NCBI RefSeq assembly: GCF_900108335.1
Contig: NZ_FNVT01000009.1
Coordinates: forward strand, 363,115-427,114
Source of the DNA: Nonomuraea solani
Lineage (GTDB): Bacteria; Actinomycetota; Actinomycetes; Streptosporangiales; Streptosporangiaceae
Reading direction: 5' to 3'
DNA length: 64,000 nucleotides
Part shown: positions 47,594-57,926 of the stretch, one piece after another
Numbering within the stretch: position 1 is the first letter of the stretch
Layout of the letters: each line of letters begins with the position of its first letter
Notes under the pieces: model-generated
Database searches by the model: none
Seen by the model: the letters and a program-made list of their open reading frames with translations, nothing else
What the model was told of the DNA's origin: nothing
Program-made: the position numbers and the translations under genes

Positions 47594-47970
47594 TCAGTGT
47601 CGACTGCATGGAGCTTCTTTCTGAATCAACCTGCTTGAGAAGTGCGGATCGAGACCGGAACCCCACGTATACGTCCCGCTGGAAGGCAGAGAAAACTCGC
47701 AGGAGACGTCGACGGGATACCGCTCAGGATTATCGGGCGTAAGTGTCGAATAGCGCCAGTACGAACCGGTCCACGTGAAGAGTTCGTCCGTCCACGTGTA
47801 CCATCCTTCGCCGAGGCGGCGAGGGATGGTGTTGGGGTGACGTAGGTCCACCAGCCGTATTCCCCGCCCTTGAGCTTGATGGGGCGTTCCAGTTTATCAT
47901 CCTGGTCGGCGATGACCGGGAAAGCGGTGAGTCGTACATCGACAAGCCGTATCCTCTACTAGCCGGAATG
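47594..47970 (-). pseudogene. GWYTW-type secreted domain remnant downstream of the second RHS gene
   Basis: Two minus-strand frames must be joined. First comes LTAFPVIADQDDKLERPIKL, then GGEYGWWTYV. After a shift near 47820 it reads LGEGWYTWTDELFTWTGSYW, then LTPDNPERYPVDVSCEFSL and a stop near 47594. It resembles the intact gene at 39389 (GxGWYTW, then PDNP) but lacks a signal peptide. Its place just after the RHS stop suggests a former tip, orphan module or immunity-related gene. Confidence 0.5.
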
Positions 47971-50900
47971 CCCGCATTTAATTTTTTCGCATATCTCCTT
48001 TAGCGGCCGAGTGTCCAGCTTGCCGCCTGTTCCGTGCCAGTTTTCTTCTTCCCCGAAGAGCAGGTCTCCGCCCCAGGCCAGCGCCAGATCAACTGAGGCG
48101 ACGGCCGCCTCACCGAGTTCACTGTCGAATCCGAGCTCGGAAGAGCCGAAACGAACACCGAGCCCGGCGGTCAGTATGCTTATCGCTGCTCCCCCACAGG
48201 TGGCCATGTCCCGCTTGAAGCCGCATGAGATGAGGCCGTCCGCGATTCCGATAAGGGTGAGGCCGGCCACTACTGCCCGGCAAGCGGCACATGCCACGCT
48301 CAGGATGAACCCGAGGGTGCCCAGAATCTTTCCTCGGTTGTTCCATAAAGCCTCCAGCCCGGGACGGATCGAATCCGCGAAGTTTCGGAGGATTTTCAGC
48401 CAGTCCAGACTTCTGAACAGCTTGCCGAGATCCCAGTCCCAGTTTGAGGCATCGATCTTGGTGTCCCACCAGCCCCACCAGGGCCGAGAGCCCTCCTTGG
48501 GCGGTTCATTGGGCTCCCAGTACGGGTCTTTCTTAAACGAAGCACGTATGGCACGGGCGGCCCTCTTGTTCAGGGCGTTGCGCCGCTTGTTGAACTCCTT
48601 GCCGCTCTTCCGCAGCGCCTTGGTGAGCTGCTTCGTCCTCTTCTTGTGCTTGTTACCGGAAGCGCGCAGCGCCTTCTTGAGGCTGTTGTCGCGGGAGTTG
48701 TATCTCAGCCCATCGGGGTCGGTCATGGTGGCGGGGTTGTTGTTGCTGTAGGCGTAGGCGTTCATCTGTTGCGGATCGAACGGGTCGATGACCGGGTCGG
48801 CCGAGAGGAACTTGCCCGTCATCGGGTCGTATTCGCGGGCGCCGAGCCGGGTCAGCCCGGTCTCCGGGTTGGCCGTACCGCTGACGAATCCTCGGCTGCC
48901 GGCGGGCCATTCGCTGTTGGTGCCGCGGAGGTTGCCGAACAGGTCCATGCGCCGGGTGGTCGTGGCCAGGCTCTGGGCGTCGATGGCGAGCTGGGAGGTT
49001 CCGTGGTGGTCGTCGACCGTCCAGGTGAAGCCGTCGCCCGTGCGGGTGCCCAGACCGTCGTAGTAGCGGGTTCCGGTGGTGGAGCCGGTGGCGGTGTTCA
49101 GGCGGAGTTCGCCCTCACCGGCGAACAAGGTCGTCGCGCCGGGGTCGCGTCGGATCAACTGCTGGCCGATCGCGTCGTAGACGTACGAGGTGGTCTTCCC
49201 GGCGGCGGTGATGGATGCCAGGAGACCTTCGTCGTTCCAGGTGAGGGTCTGCAGGCCGGTGGGTCCGGGCCGGGAGATCGTGTTGCCCGAGGCGTCGTAG
49301 CCGTAGGCCATCGTGGTGGAGTTGGTGGTCGTGTTGGCCACCGCGTGGGGCCGGACCGCGCCGGCGCCGGAGTTGGGGTAGGAGTAGCCGGTTACGGTGT
49401 CGGCGGCGCCGGCCAGGCCTTTGACGGTCTTGGTCTTGCGGTTGCCGATCGCGTCATAGTCGTACTGGTGCCAGTAGGGTGCGGGGCCGCCTACGAGCGA
49501 GGCGGACGGGGTGGCCGCGCAGGTGTCGGTGTCCTGGGTCCAGGCGGCGGTGACGCGGCGCAGGTAGTCGACGGTGAAGCACTGGCTGTCCTTCTGCGAG
49601 CCCGCGGTGCGGTCGGTGATGCGTGTGACGTTGCCGGCGAAGTCGTAGTCATAGGTGAGGTCGTTGACGACGGTCCCAGCGCCGTTGTCGGTCTTGTCGC
49701 GTTCGGTGAGGCTCTCGGTGAGGCGGCGCGTGCCTTCCTCGTAGTTGGTGGTACGCCATAGCCGCTTGTCCGTGGTGCCGAGCTCCATCTGGGCGGTCTC
49801 GCCGAGGGCGGTGTACGTGGTGTCGGTGACGTAGGTCAGCTTGCCGGTCATCGTTTTGGATCGGCCGAGGTCGTTGTAGTCGTAGACGATCGTCTCGGCG
49901 GGGAGGTCGCCCAGTTCGGGGAGCGCTTTCGTGGCCAGGCTGCCGTCCACGCGGTAGGTCAAGCTCGTCGTGTACGTTCCGGCGAGCTGGTTCTCCGCCG
50001 CAGGGATGGTCACCGACGTGCCTTGCGGGCGTCCGCCCGTGTCGTAGCCGGTGACCTCCTGGCTGTAGGCCTGCCCGTTGACGTACCGGGTCGAGGAGGT
50101 CAAGGCGCCTTTGGCCAGCGTGTCGTAGACGTTCTTGGTCAGCAGGGTGCCGGTCTCCGAGCCGAGCCGGGTCTGCGCCACGCGACCGAGATCGTCGTAC
50201 AGGGACACGATGGTCTTGCCGCGGGCGTCGGTGACGCTCTTCAACTGGCCGGCGTCGTCGTAGGTCATGGTCGAGACGCCCCTGTCCGGGTCCTCGGCCC
50301 TGATCCTGCGGCCCAGCGCGTCATAGTGGTAGCGCCACACGTTGAGAGCCGCGTCGGTGACCGTGGCCAACTGGCCCGCCTTGGTGTAGCCGTAGCGGGT
50401 GACATCGTTCGGGCTGGTCAGCGTACGGCCGCGGTACTGCACCAGAGCGGTCATCCGGTCGCGGGCGTCGATCCACTTGGTGGTCACGGTCCCGCCCTCG
50501 GGCGGTATCTCGCTGACCCAGTCGGCACTGTAGGAGGTCGTGGTCCGCCACCGCTCGCTGTTGTGCTCGAAGTAGATCTCCGCGGTCTTGCGTTCCGCCC
50601 CGTCGTACGTGGTCACGGTCGCGGGTGGGAGCTTGCCGGCTTCCGTGCTGGTCAGCGAGTACAGCGTGGTTCCGGGGTCGCCGGTGGCGTGGTAGACGGG
50701 GCGGTTGACGCTGACCAGGCCGCGCGTGTCGTACTGGCTGTCGGTCAGGATCCGGCCACCGCCCGGGCTGGGCTGCTGGGTCTGCCGGGGGCGTTGGAAA
50801 CCGTCGAACAACTCGTAGGTGTCGACGAGGTTGCCGTTGGCCCGCAGGGTCCTGGTGCGGATCCAGTTCGGGCCGCCGGTACGGTTCACGCCGTAGTCGT

Positions 50901-53900
50901 AGCGGACGTGGGGATCGCCGTTGGCCTCGGTACGGCCAGGCTTGTACACCTTCGTCAGGCGCCCGAGGGCGTCGTAGATCAGCGACGTCGCCCTCCCGGC
51001 GGCGTCCACCTGCTTGGTCGGGTGACCCCGCGCCGGATCGATGGTCGTGGTCTCGACGTGATTCTCCGGTGCCGCCACCTTGGTCACCGTGGCCGCGGTG
51101 GTCAGGCCGTTGGTCTCGGCGTAGGACGTGGTGGTGGTCCGGTTGAGCGCGTCCTTCGTCTCCTTGACCCGGCCGAGGTCGTCGAAGCTCGCGGTGCTCT
51201 GCACCATGTAGGTCGCGGTCGCGCCGGTGTAGCTCTTGGCCACCTCGCTCTTGGTCACGTCCCCCTTCAGCGGCGCCTTGCCGAAGTCCTGGCCGTCGTA
51301 CGAGATCTTGGTGTCGGAGATGGCGTCATCTGGGTACGAAGGGGTCTTCCCGCAGGCCACCCCGACCGTCTTGGTGGTGCTCGGGAACGTCACCAGCATC
51401 TTGGCGGCGTCGTGCACGTACGTGGTGATGGTGCACTGGTCGTCGCCGGTCCCGGCAATGTCGCCGAAGTCATTGACCTGCGTGGCGTTGCCGTACTCGT
51501 CGTAGGTGGTCTCCACCTGGGTGGTGCGGAAGGTCGTGCTGCTGCGCCGCTCCCGGATCTCGCGCCGCTTGACCTCCACCTGATGCGCCTTGAAGCCGCC
51601 CTGAGTGGCCGTCAGCCGGATCCATGGGTCGCTGTACCCGGTGGTCAGCGGGGTGGCGCCGTCATAGGTGATCTCCTGACGCTGGAAGCCCGCCAGCGGC
51701 TCCACGTCGGCCACCGTGGCGCCGGTGGAGTCGGTGTACTCCACCGGCTTCGTGCCACCCGTGGGGTTGAGCCTGTCACCGTGCATTCCGCGGAAGTACA
51801 AGTACTCGGTCTTGGACTCGGGCTTGTTCTCGTCGTTGGCCGGGTCGCCTTGGCGGACTGTGACCTTGTCATAACCTCGCCACTCCGACCAGGTCCGCTT
51901 CTTCTCCTCGGTCAGCGGATTGTCGTCATAGGCCCAGGCACCACCCTTGGCGGTGTCGTAGTCGTAGTTCGTCACCATGTCCTTGGCGTCGCCCACCTGG
52001 TCGTCCTGGGTCACCCTGGCCACCACGTACTTGTGGAACCAGTCGTTGACCGGCTCGGTCGCCGGCGGCATCGCCCAACGCTGCGGGAAGCACCTCTTGG
52101 TGTTGGTCTCTGGGACCGGCCGGGTGCCAGAGGCGCAGTCCGGCCGCGCGTACGTGACGTCGATCGCACCACCCGACTCGGAGGTGATCTTCGTCAGCCG
52201 GGGCTTGTTCAGCGGCGGCAGGCCGTCGTCCGCCGCGTTGACCCGGTTCGGCAGCATCGTGGCGTCGAACGTCACCGCGGGAAGCGTGATCGCCGTACCG
52301 GCCAGGCCGGTGTGCGTGATGCCGTTCAGCCACAGCGCTTTGTCGCCGCTGCCGTCATTGGCCGGAGGGTAGGTGTGGGCGAGATCCCACTGGTCGACGC
52401 TGCGGTAGTTCCCGTTCCCGGTCGAGATCTGGGTCGTGATCTTGGCCAGTCGCTGGGTGGACCAGAAGGTCGGCGAGTACTTGGTCCCGCACGTCGCGGT
52501 CGTGCACTCGGTGTCCCACGGAACATCCGGCCAGATATTGGCGTCGTTGTGCGTGGCGCAGGTCGAGCCCGGCACGCAACGATCCGCCGGTCCGAACACC
52601 ACCCGTGCGGGCGCGGAACCCGCGGACTCGGCGCCCGCCCTGGTGCCGTACTCGATCCGCGCCAGCGTGCCGCCGCGGACATACGTGCCGGTGGTCTGGC
52701 CCATGTTCTGGGCGTACTTGTTGCTCTCGGGAGTGTAGAAGTAGCTCATCGAGTTGCCGTGCGCGTCGACCACGTAGTCGAGGTTCCATCGGTAGGCCTG
52801 CTGGCAGGCGGACGCCGCGAACGTGGCCGCGCGACACGGCTCGCCGGTGTCATTGCCGTACACCGGCACCGTCCACGTCGACTGCGTGGTGCCCGAGCCC
52901 GGCAGCCGGTTCAGGCCGAAGAAGTACTGCGTGCCATCAGTGGTCGTGACTTTCCAGTACTCGCCGTCGTCGTCGCCGTTGACCTGCGGATCATTGCGGA
53001 CCGCACGCTCCACCCGGGTGCCGTCATCGGCCTGCGGCCGCCACACGTCGTTCTCGAAGATCAACCGGCCCGACTGCTCGCCGAACGCCATCGTGGCGTT
53101 GTCGGTCTCCCAGCACAGGTCGCCGGTCTTGGTCGTGCCGTTGTTACCGCCCAGATCGTCCGCGCAGCCCTTGTAGGAGCGTTCGATGAAGCCGGGCGAC
53201 AGGTTCCACCCCTCCCCCACCCACGACGGCTGGTTGTTGGTGGACACCGTGCGCCCGTCTACCGCGCTGGAGGAGTAGGACAGCGCCAGGTCCGGCTCCA
53301 GCTCGCCCGGCACCGGCGGCGTGTCCATCGGGTACGACCAGGAGAAGTCCCCGCTCTGGGTGGAGACCTGCCACATGCCGGACGGCGCCAGCGAGGTCGC
53401 CTTGTAGTCGCCCTTCGACCCGTCGGCCGCCGCGGCCAGCGCCAGCGTGCTCGGCGCGTCCCCGACGGACACCTGGGCCGAGACCGTGCCCGCCTTGACG
53501 TCGTTGCGTACGGCGGTGACCGGGGTCTGCTCGCCCGGGGCGGGTGCGAGCCGCAGGCGCGATGCCCAGTCGCCACCGTACGCGTCCTTGAAGGCCGAAT
53601 AGTCGACGGTGATCATCACCGGGCTCCGGCCGGCCTTGCCGTCGGTGCGCCGGACCGAGACCAGCAGCCCGGCCACGCCCGCCTTCTCGGCGGTGGCTCG
53701 GTCTCGCACCTCGATCTTGACCCGCGCCGGCCCCGGCCGCGCAGTCGCCGCCACCCACACGGGCAGCGACCCGGCCTCGGCCTTGGCCGCTTTCGCGGAG
53801 CGACCCGCCACAGGCGCGGACAGCTCGACCTCGGCGGCGCCCGCCTCCGGCCAATCAGCCCTCGCGGGCGGCACATGGTCAGGCGCCGCCTCGGGGTCGG

Positions 53901-54099
53901 GCCGGGCGGCCGCGGGCACGAAGTCTTCGCCCGGCACCGGTTCGACCTCGTCCGGTTTGCTCGGCTTGACCGGTCTTTCCAAGGCCATGGCGTCCACGAT
54001 CTGCGCCGGTGTCGCGCCGGCCGGCGTACTGGCCATCAGCATGATGAATAAGCAGGTCAGCATCGTGATCGAGCACAACTGCCAACGGGTACGACGCAT
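47959..54099 (-). CDS. Secreted RHS/YD-repeat protein with C-terminal membrane-type domain
   Basis: A 2046-residue exported protein. The signal peptide is RRTRWQLCSITMLTCLFIML, then ASTPAGA. The SpvB/RHS entry region contains WSYPMDTPPVPGELEPDLAL and YSSSAVDGRTV. Many YD repeats follow, and the RHS core near residue 1755 reads GLTRLGAREYDPMTGKFLSA, DPVIDPFDPQQ. The last 260 residues vary from toxin tips I know: a strongly basic stretch (KHKKRTKQLTKALRKSGKEF), Trp-rich WWGWWD, then two hydrophobic segments (ILGTLGFILSVACAACRAVV). The ATG at 54099 begins the signal peptide; a GTG at 54126 overlapping the upstream stop is the alternative. It is coupled to the preceding gene. Confidence 0.88.
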   Translation of the reverse strand: MRRTRWQLCSITMLTCLFIMLMASTPAGATPAQIVDAMALERPVKPSKPDEVEPVPGEDFVPAAARPDPEAAPDHVPPARADWPEAGAAEVELSAPVAGRSAKAAKAEAGSLPVWVAATARPGPARVKIEVRDRATAEKAGVAGLLVSVRRTDGKAGRSPVMITVDYSAFKDAYGGDWASRLRLAPAPGEQTPVTAVRNDVKAGTVSAQVSVGDAPSTLALAAAADGSKGDYKATSLAPSGMWQVSTQSGDFSWSYPMDTPPVPGELEPDLALSYSSSAVDGRTVSTNNQPSWVGEGWNLSPGFIERSYKGCADDLGGNNGTTKTGDLCWETDNATMAFGEQSGRLIFENDVWRPQADDGTRVERAVRNDPQVNGDDDGEYWKVTTTDGTQYFFGLNRLPGSGTTQSTWTVPVYGNDTGEPCRAATFAASACQQAYRWNLDYVVDAHGNSMSYFYTPESNKYAQNMGQTTGTYVRGGTLARIEYGTRAGAESAGSAPARVVFGPADRCVPGSTCATHNDANIWPDVPWDTECTTATCGTKYSPTFWSTQRLAKITTQISTGNGNYRSVDQWDLAHTYPPANDGSGDKALWLNGITHTGLAGTAITLPAVTFDATMLPNRVNAADDGLPPLNKPRLTKITSESGGAIDVTYARPDCASGTRPVPETNTKRCFPQRWAMPPATEPVNDWFHKYVVARVTQDDQVGDAKDMVTNYDYDTAKGGAWAYDDNPLTEEKKRTWSEWRGYDKVTVRQGDPANDENKPESKTEYLYFRGMHGDRLNPTGGTKPVEYTDSTGATVADVEPLAGFQRQEITYDGATPLTTGYSDPWIRLTATQGGFKAHQVEVKRREIRERRSSTTFRTTQVETTYDEYGNATQVNDFGDIAGTGDDQCTITTYVHDAAKMLVTFPSTTKTVGVACGKTPSYPDDAISDTKISYDGQDFGKAPLKGDVTKSEVAKSYTGATATYMVQSTASFDDLGRVKETKDALNRTTTTSYAETNGLTTAATVTKVAAPENHVETTTIDPARGHPTKQVDAAGRATSLIYDALGRLTKVYKPGRTEANGDPHVRYDYGVNRTGGPNWIRTRTLRANGNLVDTYELFDGFQRPRQTQQPSPGGGRILTDSQYDTRGLVSVNRPVYHATGDPGTTLYSLTSTEAGKLPPATVTTYDGAERKTAEIYFEHNSERWRTTTSYSADWVSEIPPEGGTVTTKWIDARDRMTALVQYRGRTLTSPNDVTRYGYTKAGQLATVTDAALNVWRYHYDALGRRIRAEDPDRGVSTMTYDDAGQLKSVTDARGKTIVSLYDDLGRVAQTRLGSETGTLLTKNVYDTLAKGALTSSTRYVNGQAYSQEVTGYDTGGRPQGTSVTIPAAENQLAGTYTTSLTYRVDGSLATKALPELGDLPAETIVYDYNDLGRSKTMTGKLTYVTDTTYTALGETAQMELGTTDKRLWRTTNYEEGTRRLTESLTERDKTDNGAGTVVNDLTYDYDFAGNVTRITDRTAGSQKDSQCFTVDYLRRVTAAWTQDTDTCAATPSASLVGGPAPYWHQYDYDAIGNRKTKTVKGLAGAADTVTGYSYPNSGAGAVRPHAVANTTTNSTTMAYGYDASGNTISRPGPTGLQTLTWNDEGLLASITAAGKTTSYVYDAIGQQLIRRDPGATTLFAGEGELRLNTATGSTTGTRYYDGLGTRTGDGFTWTVDDHHGTSQLAIDAQSLATTTRRMDLFGNLRGTNSEWPAGSRGFVSGTANPETGLTRLGAREYDPMTGKFLSADPVIDPFDPQQMNAYAYSNNNPATMTDPDGLRYNSRDNSLKKALRASGNKHKKRTKQLTKALRKSGKEFNKRRNALNKRAARAIRASFKKDPYWEPNEPPKEGSRPWWGWWDTKIDASNWDWDLGKLFRSLDWLKILRNFADSIRPGLEALWNNRGKILGTLGFILSVACAACRAVVAGLTLIGIADGLISCGFKRDMATCGGAAISILTAGLGVRFGSSELGFDSELGEAAVASVDLALAWGGDLLFGEEENWHGTGGKLDTRPLKEICEKIKCGHSG

Positions 54100-54122
54100 G
54101 GAACTCGAGATTCCTTCCTGGG

Positions 54123-55781
54123 TCACAGGCCGGTGATGACGAAGCCCAGGGAGCGATCCGGCTCCTGGCCTTCGCAGTCGCGGTCGAGCGAGTCGAACAG
54201 CTCGGCGCCGACCGCGCCCGGTGCCCCGGTCACGTCCTGCGGCGGGCTGGTCCAGAGGTAGCCGAGCCTCCGTACGACCGTCTTGTCCTCACACGCGGCA
54301 TCGGTGGAGGTGAAGGTGTCAGTGCCGGCTCGGCCCATCATCAGTGCGGTGGTGCAGGGCAACTGGACCATCGACAGGGTGCCGAGACGGCAATGCGCCT
54401 CCGGTCGTGCCGTGGCGCTGGCGTGGGTGCCGCAGTTGAGGGCCAGGAAGTAGTCCCTCTTGTCGCCCTCGTTGCCGGCCCTCAGCGTGATCGCTGTGGC
54501 GCCGTTGTGTGATTTCACCCCCTTCTCAACCGCCGCCGTGGCATCGAACCCCACCCAGGCACCCGGACAGGAAGCGCTGTAGCCCCAGGCCACGTTCTGG
54601 GTGGTGAGCTGAACCTGCTGAGGCCCCTCTGACTCCTTGTACGGCTGGTTGTCCCGGGTGGTGGCCGCGCTGACCGGGTCGGTCCCGAAAGCCACCACGT
54701 CCGTCCTCGTGCATGACGGCGAGTAATGCTCGAAGATGTTGAACTTCGCCTGCTGTACGTGCTTACCCGCCAGGAAGGCGGCGTCGTACTGGAAAGAGGA
54801 GCGGGCGATGCCATTGCAGAAGTCCCAGCCGCAGTAGCCGACCTTCGCCACTTTCTCGTTGTCACCGCCCCAGTACTCCTGGTCGTGTTGGCCGGACAGC
54901 ACCATCGCCATCCCCGTCCGGCCCGCCTCGACAAAGGGATCGATGTACACCGGGAATCGCGTCGCCGGATCGGTCAGCAGTTTCAAGTCCGGCCTCAGCA
55001 CCAAAGTGCTCCCGGCGATTTCCAGGCCGCCCACCGCGCGCCTGGCGTTCGCCGGTGTCGAGTCCCACGCCATCGGCGCGCCGAAGCCGAAGGCGAGCTT
55101 GTTCTTCTCGTCGTAGACGCCGAAGTCCCCGTGGCCTTCGCCGCGCACCTTCACACCCTCGGTGGCCAGGTCGAAGGTCAGTTCGGCCAGCTTGGGGTTC
55201 GCCGCGGCGGTCCTGTCCTCGACCACCAGCACTTTGCCGAAGCCCTGCGCCGTCGCCCTCATCCGCAGGTCGACGCCGGGCAGGACCTCGGGGTAGGTCG
55301 CGGTGTCCCCGGTCAGCACCGGCTTCGGCAGCGGCGCCGGCCAGCGCAGCTCGATCCGTCTCTTGTCCTGCCCGAACCGCACCAGCGGCTGGTCCCCACC
55401 TCCGGAGAAGGTGACGGAGACCGTGGTCGCCCCCGGCTCCACTCCGCCGTCGGCACGCTGCCGCAGCGTCGTGCCCACCGGCACCCAGTCCGAGCCGCGC
55501 CGCACGCGTACCGGGGTGATCCGCAGCTCAGCCGTGAACAATCCGTCCGGGTTGGCGTAGACATCACGCACCTCGGACTGCTCCAGCGTCGCCGCGACCC
55601 GCTTGCCGGTCCGCCGCGCTTCGGCGGCCGCCCAGGGCGCCGAGCCCACTGGATCGTCGTCAGCGGAGGCCGGCGAAGCCACCGTGACCGTAGCCGCGAT
55701 GCCCGGCGGAGCCGTCAGTGGCGACAGGCCGGCGAACACGGCCGTCAATCCCACGAGCAGGGCACCCGGACGTCGACACAC
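54123..55781 (-). CDS. Secreted partner of the second RHS protein (DNRLRE-like domain)
   Basis: A 552-residue exported protein. The N-terminal helix PGALLVGLTAVFAGLSPLTA is a signal peptide. The following 240 residues (LRITPVRVRRGSDWVPVGTT, YPEVLPGVDLRMRATAQGF, FPVYIDPFVEAG) match the wall-associated N-terminal module seen ahead of actinomycete RHS or LamG proteins. A DNRLRE-like beta domain follows (RSSFQYDAAFLAGKHVQQAK). It is shorter than many relatives and ends RSLGFVITGL. The stop shares four bases with an in-frame GTG of the RHS gene, indicating coupling. The pair parallels the FG-GAP/RHS pair at the left end. Confidence 0.8.
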   Translation of the reverse strand: MCRRPGALLVGLTAVFAGLSPLTAPPGIAATVTVASPASADDDPVGSAPWAAAEARRTGKRVAATLEQSEVRDVYANPDGLFTAELRITPVRVRRGSDWVPVGTTLRQRADGGVEPGATTVSVTFSGGGDQPLVRFGQDKRRIELRWPAPLPKPVLTGDTATYPEVLPGVDLRMRATAQGFGKVLVVEDRTAAANPKLAELTFDLATEGVKVRGEGHGDFGVYDEKNKLAFGFGAPMAWDSTPANARRAVGGLEIAGSTLVLRPDLKLLTDPATRFPVYIDPFVEAGRTGMAMVLSGQHDQEYWGGDNEKVAKVGYCGWDFCNGIARSSFQYDAAFLAGKHVQQAKFNIFEHYSPSCTRTDVVAFGTDPVSAATTRDNQPYKESEGPQQVQLTTQNVAWGYSASCPGAWVGFDATAAVEKGVKSHNGATAITLRAGNEGDKRDYFLALNCGTHASATARPEAHCRLGTLSMVQLPCTTALMMGRAGTDTFTSTDAACEDKTVVRRLGYLWTSPPQDVTGAPGAVGAELFDSLDRDCEGQEPDRSLGFVITGL

Positions 55782-56019
55782 ACCATGCCTCCAAAATTAA
55801 TGAGCAGGATTGGACAGGCATCCCAGCCTGGAAACCTCGCATATTGGCCAGGCTCAGTGTCAGCGGCGGAAAACTAAGAGACCAGGGCCAAAGGAGGGCA
55901 TCTCATGGGGCTTTCCGTGTCTGCCGGACAATCGGCGATCGCGCAGCCCATGGTGTCCCGCTCGAAAACACGATTTCGTGCTCTGAGGTGGGTTCTGCTG
56001 CGCGATCAGAGCGGCGGCT

Positions 56020-56330
56020 GCGACCATCGCAAGGTGGTGTTATCGCTGGTCCACCGGTTGGTGAGGCGCCTGTTCGGCCTGCTGACGGTGCTGGTCCGAT
56101 CTGATCCGTCCAAGGACGTTGAGCTGCCGGTGCTTCGCCACGAGAACCAGGTGCTCCGCCGTCAACTCGGTGGCCGCCGCGGTGGGGTCACGCCGACCGG
56201 CTCTGGCTTGCGGCATAGTCGCGGCTGATCCACCGCCGCCGGTGGGCGGGTGTATTCCCGGTCACCCCAGCCACGATCCTGCACTGGCATCGCCACATGG
56301 TGGCGCGTACATGGACCTTCACCGATACAA
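56020..56330 (+). pseudogene. Integrase-core transposase, N-terminal fragment
   Basis: The plus frame reads VVLSLVHRLVRRLFGLLTVL, then PSKDVELPVLRHENQVLRRQ, the family N-terminus. After a frame change DRLWLAA, stop, SRLIHRRRWAGVFPVTPATI and LHWHRHMVARTWTF. The catalytic core is missing. An upstream ATG at 55905 has a strong AAAGGAGG site, so the IS may have fused to or replaced an older gene there. Confidence 0.55.
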
Positions 56331-56453
56331 CGGGCGCCGGCCGCACCAGTCCCGGCAACAGCGTCGCCAGGGCCGAAGCGTTCTCGGCTGGTAGGACCTA
56401 CGCGGGCTCGACCAGGCCGGATCGTTGAGGGCGGCCCCAGGGGCGTACATGAA

Positions 56454-56514
56454 GAACGCGGCCCCTGATGATCGTCGGTGTCTAGCCAGTCGATCAAGAA
56501 CAGGGGCCGCGTTC
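56454..56514. repeat. 14-bp perfect inverted repeat at the ISAs1-type left end
   Basis: GAACGCGGCCCCTG (56454-56467) and CAGGGGCCGCGTTC (56501-56514) are separated by 33 bases, directly ahead of the ISAs1-type frame. They may be the element terminus or a protective hairpin limiting read-through into the transposase. Confidence 0.5.
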
Positions 56515-56516
56515 GC

Positions 56517-56948
56517 GTGCCATCATCCCCGATCGACGTGCTCTCCCACTACATGGAGCACATCACCGCCGACCCGCTGACCGATCCGTTCGATCGTCCG
56601 GCCCTGGCCGAGGCGCTGGACGCCGTGCCCGACCCGCGCAGCCGCCGAGGACGCCGCTACCGGCTCGGCCCGCTGCTGGCCTTATCCCTGCTCGCCGTGC
56701 TCGGCGGCGCGACATCCCTGGCGAAGATCACCCGCATCATCGCCGGATACGACCCAGGCCTGCGCGCCCGCGCCGGGCTACCCGGCACGCCCAGACTGGC
56801 CGCCAGTACCCTAGGACAGCTGCTGTCCCGCCTGAACGGCGCCGCCTTCGACACCGCCACCTGCGGCTACCTGGCCTCACTTGCCGCCGGCGCGACCGGC
56901 CGGGCCTGCGCTGCGAACGCATCAGCGACTACGCATCGAACGCCTTGA
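56517..56948 (+). pseudogene. ISAs1-family transposase, N-terminal fragment
   Basis: From a GTG at 56517 the frame gives PSSPIDVLSHYMEHITADPL, then EALDAVPDPRSRRGRRYRLG, PLLALSLLAVLGGATSLAKI and RLNGAAFDTATCGYLASL, the DDE_Tnp_1-associated N-terminal domain. The DDE catalytic part is gone: after about 56890 the sequence is unrelated. Confidence 0.65.
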
Positions 56949-57926
56949 CGAGCAAGGTCTCGGCGACCGCCCACAGGACGTGGTCCTCGCCCTGCCCTGC
57001 AGCAGGGAGATCGAGCCCGGACACCGAATGGCGCTGCTACGAGGGGAGACACCTGTGGCGGCCCAGCTCGACCAAGGGGTGCGGCAGACCCTCGTGCAAC
57101 GGTGGGAGCCGTTCGGCCCCGCCCCATGCCTGCCGATCCAGCAGTCGACGATGGGCCACCAGAGCTGAGCCGCCACCCTGCTGCAAGCCCTGGCCGAGCT
57201 CGCCCGTGCTCACCAGGCTGCCGCACGCAGAAGCCCCACCCACGGCAACCGGCTCCCACCAGGGACGACAGGCCATGATCGGCCAGGGCGCTTGCTCTGG
57301 ACGGGAAGAACGGGAGGTTGTTGGAGGATGTACGGGCGAAGCCCGTTCCTTTAAGAGGCAAGACGGATTGTCAAACCCAGCCCCCCGCCTTTACAACGTA
57401 GATTTCGTGGCGGGCTAATCGCGCGGGGGCCGCGGCACGTTAAGCCTTGCCCAAAGGCGGTCTATCAGGACGCTTGGGTATGTCCGGCGGGGTAGGGACC
57501 GATTGTGTGATGGGTTCAGCGTGCGGCTGAACTGCTCTCCGTGGGACCGGCCGCTTCGACACACGAGTGCGAAGCGGCCTCCGCGGAATGGGCCCGCCAG
57601 CGATCGATCGCGAAGACGCAACGCGCCCAAGTTCAGGAGACAGCGTCGGGTGCATGTCTAATGGCGGTGCGCAGCAGTGCCGCGCTGCGGACCCGGGCAG
57701 GTCGGTATCAAGTCGTGCGCGGCGCTCCGGGTCGCGAATTGGCTGTCGTTGAGGGTGCGGCCGACGCGCAACACCGTAGCGGAGTCGCCGTACCCGCCCT
57801 AGGCTGCGCCCGATGGTGGCCTTCTCCCCAGCCCATCAGTCACGACGTGCTGGCCGCTGCGGGCTCACAGCAGCCCGCCGTACTCGTCCGGAAACGCCGC
57901 CGGCCGGGAGTCGCGCAGGATCTGGC
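56949..57926. other. Degenerate region without a confident gene
   Basis: Several short frames overlap at 56881-57276 on both strands; none has a start site or a family I trust. No hairpin or repeat stands out. It probably contains transposon debris between the ISAs1 fragment and the protease-like gene. Confidence 0.35.

Noticed and set aside
50023..54051. Long plus-strand open frame of 1342 codons
   Set aside because: It lies entirely antisense to the second RHS gene, is R/G/V-rich without any domain, and exists because of third-position GC bias on the opposite strand.
56881..57276. Overlapping frames on both strands resembling recurring actinomycete hypothetical proteins
   Set aside because: Neither strand has a start site or family support, so function and even strand are undecided.
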